From the IMG/VR virus record IMGVR_UViG_3300033148_001747, positions 1 to 24,568 of that record: 24,568 nucleotides of DNA. One strand, given 5' to 3'. A program made the position numbers and the translations under genes. The notes under the pieces were generated by a model that ran no database searches, was not told the origin of the DNA, and saw only the letters and a program-made list of their open reading frames with translations. Of this stretch, positions 11,993-17,141 are shown piece after piece; the stretch's first letter is position 1; the number at the start of each line of letters is the position of its first letter. The stretch is from a virus.

Positions 11993-12145
11993 ATGGATTA
12001 TCGAAAGTTATTAAGAAAATATCTAGCTCATATCAACGAAGTAGAAGGGGCAAATTTCTTTGGTCAGCCTTCTAAACATCTTAACGATGAAGACCTTGAA
12101 GAACTTGAAAAATTAGAGGAATTAAATCTTAAAGCGATAGGATAA
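11993..12145 (+). CDS. Small acidic phage protein (50 residues)
   Basis: ATG 11993 has AGGGAG a few nt upstream. The sequence MDYRKLLRKYLAHINEVEG, a short Gly/Pro loop and an acidic helix (NDEDLEELEKLEEL) match a type of small protein seen in many phages (R-K-L-L-x-K-Y-I-x-H-V near the start, acidic W/L-rich end). I know no function for it. Its stop lies in a perfect palindrome, ATAGGAT-A-ATCCTAT (12137-12151), that ends in the start codon of the next gene. Confidence 0.65.
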   Translation: MDYRKLLRKYLAHINEVEGANFFGQPSKHLNDEDLEELEKLEELNLKAIG

Positions 12146-12149
12146 TCCT

Positions 12150-12353
12150 ATGAGTGAAGCTATGAAGTGTCCAAGATGTCAAGGGGTTATCATAGTTAAA
12201 ATAAGTTTTCTTGCGATTGAAAATCAACTCAAAGGAATAAAATTACCAGACAAATTATTTCTTTGTACTGGTATATGTCGGAACAGTCTGTATCCTTCTC
12301 ATCCAGTGATTAAGTGGGAGTCTTTTAATGAATCCTCTATGAGTCCTCCATGA
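12150..12353 (+). CDS. Zinc-ribbon-like mini-protein with repeat-derived C-terminus
   Basis: ATG 12150 has only AGGAT upstream. A second Met at residue 5 is an alternative start. The 67-residue product has C7-x2-C10 (KCPRCQ) and C39-x3-C43 (LCTGICR), probably a zinc ribbon. Its last codons are encoded by three tandem 11-bp repeats (12328-12360). Since 11 is not a multiple of 3, the C-terminal residues (ESSMSPP) and the stop position depend on repeat number. The function is unknown. Confidence 0.6.
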   Translation: MSEAMKCPRCQGVIIVKISFLAIENQLKGIKLPDKLFLCTGICRNSLYPSHPVIKWESFNESSMSPP

Positions 12354-12360
12354 GTCCTCG
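12328..12360. repeat. Three tandem 11-bp repeats
   Basis: Units ATGAATCCTCT (12328-12338), ATGAGTCCTCC (12339-12349) and ATGAGTCCTCG (12350-12360) differ at one or two positions. They span the 3' end of the preceding gene and its stop codon, consistent with replication slippage. Confidence 0.8.
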
Positions 12361-12365
12361 CGCAC

Positions 12366-12395
12366 GATAGGATAGGATAGTACAGGATAGGATAG
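12366..12395. repeat. GATAG pentanucleotide tandem repeat
   Basis: Six 5-bp units, GATAG x3, TACAG, GATAG x2, followed by GAAAA. They lie 42 bp upstream of the -35 box of the promoter at 12437 and 6 bp after the 11-bp repeats. A slippage-prone tract or a protein binding array are both possible. Confidence 0.75.
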
Positions 12396-12436
12396 GAAAA
12401 GAAACAATACAGAGCGCAGAGTGTTTTAAAATATAT

Positions 12437-12466
12437 TTGACAGAACAGTAAAAATAGTTCTATTAT
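12437..12466 (+). promoter_or_regulatory. Strong sigma70-type promoter before the head-maturation genes
   Basis: TTGACA (12437-12442, perfect -35), an 18-nt spacer and TATTAT (12461-12466, 5 of 6). Start of transcription is expected near 12473. An inverted repeat AGAAC (12442-12446)/GTTCT (12457-12461) fills the spacer and touches both boxes, so a repressor could bind there. It lies in the only sizeable non-coding gap of the region (12354-12572) and should drive the exported-protein and capsid genes, subject to the terminator at 12512-12549. Confidence 0.7.
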
Positions 12467-12472
12467 TGAGAA

Positions 12473-12549
12473 AACAGGGACAGCTTCCAAAAAACTAATT
12501 AGAGCCTTCCAGAAGGGCCGCGACTTTAAAACGTTGTGGCTCTTTTTTT
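12473..12549 (+). ncRNA. Predicted leader or small RNA ending at an intrinsic terminator
   Basis: Transcription from 12437-12466 would begin near 12473 and meet the terminator ending at 12549, giving an RNA of about 77 nt. An AGAGCC at 12501-12506 can pair with GGCTCT (12538-12543), competing with the terminator stem, so an antiterminator form is possible. A small CCTT/AAGG hairpin (12505-12516 region) adds further structure. It contains no clear leader peptide. It may be an attenuator for the downstream capsid operon or a free small RNA. The ends are predictions. Confidence 0.4.
12512..12549 (+). terminator. Intrinsic terminator upstream of the exported-protein gene
   Basis: AAGGGCCGCGAC (12513-12524) pairs with GTTGTGGCTCTT (12533-12544) over 12 positions with three G-T wobbles. 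The loop is TTTAAAAC, and seven T (12543-12549) follow, partly shared with the stem end. It lies 24 nt before ATG 12573 and after the promoter at 12437, so it either stops read-through from the island or attenuates the new transcript. Confidence 0.75.
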
Positions 12550-12572
12550 GTGCTCACTAAATGGAGGATTAA

Positions 12573-13874
12573 ATGAAAAGATTATCTTTCCTATTTACTT
12601 TACTTCTCGTTTTATTTTTTACCGTTCCAGCTTTCTCGCGTGGTCAAAATCGTAATGTCTGGATGCTTGATGCAAACGGCACTCCTTATGGACAGAGACA
12701 TGAGGTTTCAGCTTTTGGCGAATTAATAACCGTCAACCCTTCCCCTGTCTTTCAAGGCACATTCGAATATACCGTAAGCAACACGGACTTAATTGAAAAT
12801 ACAGTTGTTGATGGAGGCACGGTTACACAGGCCACAGGCATGGCTGTCCTTACATCTTCAACGACAACCGCAAGTACAGCCATGCTTATCAGTAAGCATC
12901 ACGCCAAGTACCGATCTGGACAAGGGGGTATGTCAAGGTTTACCGCTCTCTTTACTACAGGAACGGCTGGCACTGAACAATTTATCGGCCTTATGGATGA
13001 AGCCGGGAGTTCAGAGGCTTTTAAAAATGGCTATGGTGTCGGCTATGACGGCGCGGTGTTTGGGATTCATCGCTGGCAGAACGACACTCTTACTACCGTA
13101 GCTCAAGCGAATTGGAACGATCCTCTGGATGGCACAGGGGATAGTAAAATGACACTCGACCAAACCAAGCTCAATGTATTTCAGATAAAATTTCAATATC
13201 TAGGTAGTGGAGCAATTACCTTTGCCATTGAAGATGACTCCACAGGACACTTTGTTATTTTCCATACTATTCTTTATGCCAATCTAAATACCACTCCGTC
13301 TGTCTATAACCCGAATTTCCATCATACGATATGGGTAAATAATGGTGCGACCACAGATAACGTAATTTTAAAGAGCGCGTCTTACGCTTACTTCGTTGAA
13401 GGGGTAACAAATTATAGAGAGATACATCAACCTCAATTTTCTTCGGCTAATCAGTCAACAGCCTCAATAACTACAGAGTTGGCTATCTTCACAATAAGAA
13501 GTAAAGCCACTTACGCATCAAAGACAAACTTCGTTGATGTTTTAATAGAGAATATCACGGCTTCCATTGAGGCAAGTTCAGCAAACAATCTTGGAAATAT
13601 TAGGCTAGTAAAGAATGCGACTCTCGGAGGCACACCGTCTTATGCAGATATTAACGCCACAAATTCAACAGTTGAAATAGATACGGCAGGGACTACGGTA
13701 ACAGGAGGAAGCGAGCTTTTTACAATTCCTCTCGCTGGGAAGAACGATAAATATATTCAGGATATATCAGGGTTGACGATTATTCTTAGAGATGGAGATA
13801 GTCTCACGTTAAGCGGAACGAGTGCAAATAGTGCAACCATCGAAGGGTCTTTGCTTTGGAAGGAATTATTTTAA
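12573..13874 (+). CDS. Exported beta-rich phage protein (433 residues)
   Basis: ATG 12573 has GGAGG 7 nt upstream. The N-terminus is a Sec signal peptide: MKR, a hydrophobic core (LSFLFTLLLVLFFTVP), then A-F-S before RGQ, with cleavage expected after residue ~22. The mature part is Thr/Ser/Asn-rich and strand-forming. Blocks GTVTQATGMAVL, AKYRSGQGGMSRFTALF, QFIGLMDEAG, NVFQIKFQYLGSGAITFAIE and ANLNTTPSVYNP resemble a family of metagenomic phage proteins of presumed structural role that I recall without a name. A signal peptide is unexpected there. It ends SLLWKELF and sits just before the protease gene. It may be a surface-displayed or virion protein. Confidence 0.75.
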   Translation: MKRLSFLFTLLLVLFFTVPAFSRGQNRNVWMLDANGTPYGQRHEVSAFGELITVNPSPVFQGTFEYTVSNTDLIENTVVDGGTVTQATGMAVLTSSTTTASTAMLISKHHAKYRSGQGGMSRFTALFTTGTAGTEQFIGLMDEAGSSEAFKNGYGVGYDGAVFGIHRWQNDTLTTVAQANWNDPLDGTGDSKMTLDQTKLNVFQIKFQYLGSGAITFAIEDDSTGHFVIFHTILYANLNTTPSVYNPNFHHTIWVNNGATTDNVILKSASYAYFVEGVTNYREIHQPQFSSANQSTASITTELAIFTIRSKATYASKTNFVDVLIENITASIEASSANNLGNIRLVKNATLGGTPSYADINATNSTVEIDTAGTTVTGGSELFTIPLAGKNDKYIQDISGLTIILRDGDSLTLSGTSANSATIEGSLLWKELF

Positions 13875-13885
13875 ACGGAGGAATT

Positions 13886-15103
13886 ATGGATTTTGAATTA
13901 ACAAAAATAGAGTGTTATATCAAAGATTTTTCGGAAGAAGAAAAAACTCTCTGGATTAAAACCGCAAAGAAACATTTTAACGAAGGAAACCAGAAGCTTG
14001 ATGTTGCTATCGAAAAAGCAAATCAAGCCGTAAAAGACTTTAAAGCCGAGCAGACTTTCAATATCGAGGAGGTTGAGATATTCTCAGTTGGTAAATGGAA
14101 CGGCGACTCTTACACCCAGAAAGACCTTGACGCTATGGTCGCGGCTTTTGAGGATGTAGGTTTTCAGCCTCCACTAAAGTTAGGCCACAATAAAGAACAA
14201 GAGAAAGAGATTCACCAAGACGGTCAGCCCGCGCTCGGCTGGGTTGAGAAATTATCAACAAAGGGCGGCAAGCTCTTGGCTGACTTCTCACACGTTCCGC
14301 AGAAACTATACGAGGCTATTAAGCGGAAGAATTATACCACTATCAGCGCGGAGATATATATTGATTTTGATTTCAACGGTGCTAAGTTTTCAAAAGTTTT
14401 GAGGGCGGTTTCTCTGCTCGGTGCTGATATTCCCGCAGTCGGCGGGTTAGAGCAGATTGTTGATCTATATACCAAAGAGGGAGAGCACGCATCCAGCGAT
14501 GATTATAAAATTTATTTTACCAAAGACGAGGACACAAACAAGGAGGCTGAAAAGATGGAAAAGGCAGAGCTCGAAAAGAAATTAGCAGAGGAGAAAGTGG
14601 CAAGGGAAGCGTCCGACAAGGCTCTTAAAAAGTCCGAGGATGAGAAAGCACTTTCAGAGAAAGCTACAAAGGAGGCTGAGGCCAAACTTGCCGAAGTGCA
14701 AGCGGAGGCCAAGCTGAAAGGGACAGATACACTCATAGAGACACTCAAGAAAGAAGGCAAGCTTACTCCCGCGTTTGAGGAAGAAGCAAAAGCCCTTTTG
14801 ATGAGCGCTTCTGATACCAAATGCTTTACCTATAAGGCCGATGGCGGCAAGGCCGTTGAGCTCTCTCAGCGTGAGACAGTTGAACGTCTGCTTAATGCTC
14901 TTGGAAAACAGGTCGATTTCGGTGAGAAAGGTAAGGCTGGCGGTGATGGTAGTGACAATTACACCACGAAGAAAGAGGCCGGGGACGAAGTTCATAAGCG
15001 CGTTACGGAGTTGATGAAAAGTGATTCCAATATCAAGAGTTATAGCGAAGCGTCAAAGAAAGTTCTTGATGCTGACCCCGATCTTAAGAAGGCTTACGTT
15101 TAA
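13886..15103 (+). CDS. Head maturation protease/scaffold (Mu gpI-like)
   Basis: ATG 13886 is chosen because CGGAGG lies 6 nt before it. The 405-residue product has an N-terminal helical part (~1-55) slightly like a ChaB domain. The protease domain follows: FSVGKWNG, PPLKLGHNKE (His101), GWVEKL, KLLADFSHVP and YTTISAEIY (Ser154), the GH...S-x-E pattern of the Mu gpI-type serine proteases. Residues ~210-290 are a Glu/Lys/Ala coiled coil, then a Gly-rich, Lys-rich tail. The protein would scaffold the prohead through its C-terminus and then cleave itself and other head proteins. Catalytic residues are assigned by analogy. Decoration and capsid genes follow directly. Confidence 0.85.
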   Translation: MDFELTKIECYIKDFSEEEKTLWIKTAKKHFNEGNQKLDVAIEKANQAVKDFKAEQTFNIEEVEIFSVGKWNGDSYTQKDLDAMVAAFEDVGFQPPLKLGHNKEQEKEIHQDGQPALGWVEKLSTKGGKLLADFSHVPQKLYEAIKRKNYTTISAEIYIDFDFNGAKFSKVLRAVSLLGADIPAVGGLEQIVDLYTKEGEHASSDDYKIYFTKDEDTNKEAEKMEKAELEKKLAEEKVAREASDKALKKSEDEKALSEKATKEAEAKLAEVQAEAKLKGTDTLIETLKKEGKLTPAFEEEAKALLMSASDTKCFTYKADGGKAVELSQRETVERLLNALGKQVDFGEKGKAGGDGSDNYTTKKEAGDEVHKRVTELMKSDSNIKSYSEASKKVLDADPDLKKAYV

Positions 15104-15135
15104 GCCAATACAGAATAAAGTAAGGAGGAACACAA

Positions 15136-15501
15136 ATGCTGAATGACGAAACATTTAAGGCTAACGCTGATCTTTCAGGCAACCAGTTTAAGTTCATGGT
15201 GAATTCGGGAAGCGATTCTCGCGTTGATCTTGCTGGAACTGCCGGAGAGAAGGTAATAGGCGTTTTACAGAATAAGCCAGCCGCCGCAGGGCGTGGCGCG
15301 TCTGTAAGAGTAAGAGGAAAGTCAAGAATCAGGGCTGGCGGTACGATTGTCGGTGGCGGTGGTTTCCAGACTGACGCGGTAGGAACTGCTATTGCGACCA
15401 CTTCTGGAAGTCAGGAGATCGGAACAGCCATTACAAGCGTTGCGAGTGGCGGTATTTTTGAGGGTGAGATCAATCAGCCGGGAATAGTATCTCTCGCCTA
15501 A
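15136..15501 (+). CDS. Capsid decoration protein (DUF2190-like)
   Basis: A 121-residue protein from ATG 15136 with AAGGAGG 9 nt upstream. It is Gly/Ala/Val-rich and has the feel of the small head-stabilising proteins encoded between protease and capsid: FKFMVNSG, DLAGTAGEKVIGVLQNKPAAAGRGASVRV in outline, then a Gly-rich loop (GGTIVGGGGF) and GEINQPGIVSLA at the end. Such proteins trimerise on the outside of the capsid. The position directly before the major capsid gene supports the call. It is an obvious candidate acceptor if the virion is glycosylated. Confidence 0.75.
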   Translation: MLNDETFKANADLSGNQFKFMVNSGSDSRVDLAGTAGEKVIGVLQNKPAAAGRGASVRVRGKSRIRAGGTIVGGGGFQTDAVGTAIATTSGSQEIGTAITSVASGGIFEGEINQPGIVSLA

Positions 15502-15532
15502 TCAGCAAATAAATATTAAGGAGGTTTAATCG

Positions 15533-16483
15533 ATGGACGCACAAGACGTACATATAGACGTACCGCTCTCGAATATGGTGATTGGCTTTGAGCCGAAAAA
15601 TATCATAGTCGATCAAATATTTCCGAGCGTTCCAGTAACAAAGCAGTCTGATAAGTATTACATTTGGGATAAGGGTAATTTCTTCCGCGTGCCGAAATCT
15701 ACGCTAAGAGCGCCTAAGACCAAAGGACAGGAAGTAATCTACACCGTAAGTTCAGATAGTTTCTTTTGCGACAACTATGCCCTTCGTCATGAGGAGGCTT
15801 TTGAGGCAATGGCGAACGCTGATACAATCCTCGCCGGGCGCGAGAAGAAAGTCAGAAGTTTAAAAAACACTCTCATGCTCGACAAAGAAATCAGGGTAGC
15901 GAATCTCGTTGGTTCAACTTCAAATGTTGGTTCTTCAACGACTCTTTCAGGAAATAGTCAATGGAGCGACTACACGAATAGCGATCCGATTAACGATATA
16001 GAAGTCGCTAAGGAAGCAATCCGTTCAACAACTGGGCTCGATGCGAATCTTATGATTATCAGCCAGCCTGTTTACAGGAAGTTGCTCCACCATCCTGACC
16101 TTATTGACCGTCTCAAATATGTTCAGAAGGGTATTCTTACCGTGAACAATCTTGCCGAGATATTCGAGCTTGAGAGGATTCTCATTGGTAAGACCATCAA
16201 GAATACAGGGGAGGAAGGACATGCTGATTCCTTTGCTGACGTATGGGCGAAAGACGCAATTCTTATGCACACTACAAGTGCTCCTGACCCAGATGGTCAA
16301 GACCCATCAGCGGGCTATGCTTTCGATTGGACTTCGCCGTTGCTTGGTGGTTTACCGATGGCGGCTGAAATCTGGAATGACCCTGATGGTGGTAACTTCG
16401 AGAACAGGCGTGTCCAGTATTACAGCACAGAAAAGATCACAGCATCTGAGTTGATCTATACAATCAAAGCCGCAGTAGCTTAA
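15533..16483 (+). CDS. Major capsid protein (HK97 fold expected)
   Basis: A 316-residue protein from ATG 15533 with AAGGAGG upstream. Features typical of capsid proteins in Mu-like and related phages are present: IVDQIFPSVPV near the start, YYIWDKGNFFRV, a helix with REKKVRSLKNTLMLDKEIRVA, a Gly/Ser loop with SQWSDY, ANLMIISQPVYRKLLHHPDLIDRLKYV in outline, and LPMAAEIWND near the end. There is no long N-terminal delta domain, which fits a separate scaffold (the preceding protease gene). It would form the icosahedral shell. This call rests on family pattern and gene order. Confidence 0.9.
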   Translation: MDAQDVHIDVPLSNMVIGFEPKNIIVDQIFPSVPVTKQSDKYYIWDKGNFFRVPKSTLRAPKTKGQEVIYTVSSDSFFCDNYALRHEEAFEAMANADTILAGREKKVRSLKNTLMLDKEIRVANLVGSTSNVGSSTTLSGNSQWSDYTNSDPINDIEVAKEAIRSTTGLDANLMIISQPVYRKLLHHPDLIDRLKYVQKGILTVNNLAEIFELERILIGKTIKNTGEEGHADSFADVWAKDAILMHTTSAPDPDGQDPSAGYAFDWTSPLLGGLPMAAEIWNDPDGGNFENRRVQYYSTEKITASELIYTIKAAVA

Positions 16484-16512
16484 GCGCCACAGCGCGTTAG
16501 AAAGGATTGAAC

Positions 16513-16737
16513 ATGAAAGTCGAGGTTCTAGGTAGTATCAATAGTGGGAAGCATAACAAGGGGGATATTATTGACCTCCCTACTCCCGAAGCCGAACAGC
16601 TTATAAAACAGGGCGCGGCTAAAGCTACTAAAGAGAAGGTCAGTAAAAAAGAACCTTCTAAAGAGAAACCCATACTAAACACCAAAGCCCCAAAGAAGGC
16701 TAAAAAGGGCAAGGGGAAATCCAACGGCGGGAAATAA
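16513..16737 (+). CDS. Small basic phage protein (74 residues)
   Basis: ATG 16513 is preferred to TTG 16507 because AAAGGA lies 7 nt before it. Residues 1-40 form a small domain (MKVEVLGSINSG, KGDIIDLPTPEAEQLIKQGAAK), a pattern I know from small proteins encoded after phage capsid genes. The remaining half is a Lys-rich, disordered tail (KKAKKGKGK). A basic tail may contact packaged DNA or acidic capsid surfaces. The function is not established. Confidence 0.65.
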   Translation: MKVEVLGSINSGKHNKGDIIDLPTPEAEQLIKQGAAKATKEKVSKKEPSKEKPILNTKAPKKAKKGKGKSNGGK

Positions 16738-16763
16738 GTACGACTCGCAAAGGGAGGTTTTAA

Positions 16764-17084
16764 ATGGGTATCGATAAGCATTATAGGAACGTGGTTGCAA
16801 AGGGTAATATGACCACCCTCAAGCTGAGAAAAGGTTCTGATAAGAACAGGGGGATAGCCTCAGTTGCAAGCGGCGATTCAACTGTTACCGTTTCACAGGC
16901 GAATCTTGGTTGTAGAAGCGGTTTCCCTATTCTTTTGAATCTGGGAGTTACTACCGTTGCAAGTCATAGACATTTGAGTCCGTCTGTCAATAGTCTAGTG
17001 GACGATACGAGTTTTGAAATCGTACTCCATGAAGCTACAAGTGGCGGCTCTCAAGAAGTAGTATTTGATATAATCGGAGGTTAG
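16764..17084 (+). CDS. Unknown 106-residue protein, probably structural
   Basis: ATG 16764 with GGGAGG 8 nt upstream. The sequence is strand-rich with polar turns (NVVAKGNMTTLKLRKGSD, SVASGDSTVTVSQANLG, PILLNLGVTTVASHRHL, TSFEIVLHEATSGGSQEVVFDII), suggesting a small beta-sandwich. The position between capsid and glycosyltransferase genes suggests a minor virion protein. I do not recognise the family. Confidence 0.65.
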   Translation: MGIDKHYRNVVAKGNMTTLKLRKGSDKNRGIASVASGDSTVTVSQANLGCRSGFPILLNLGVTTVASHRHLSPSVNSLVDDTSFEIVLHEATSGGSQEVVFDIIGG

Positions 17085-17096
17085 CCGTGAACTTAA

Positions 17097-17116
17097 AACC
17101 CTCACAGATAAGGGTT
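17097..17116 (+). terminator. Weak hairpin in the gap before the glycosyltransferase fusion
   Basis: AACCCT (17097-17102) pairs with AGGGTT (17111-17116), loop CACAGATA, followed by AAATTTTAA rather than a clean T-run. It could be a weak attenuator or mRNA end structure separating the capsid genes from the next gene. The stem is only 6 bp. Confidence 0.25.
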
Positions 17117-17141
17117 AAATTTTAAAGGAGAATAGATTGCC

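Noticed and set aside
12366-12395. GATAG repeats as a CRISPR array or replication origin
   Set aside because: Units are 5 bp without spacers, and no initiator-like gene is adjacent.
12442-12461. LexA-type operator in the promoter spacer
   Set aside because: AGAAC and GTTCT are 10 nt apart, which matches neither GAAC-N4-GTTC nor GTTC-N7-GTTC spacing.
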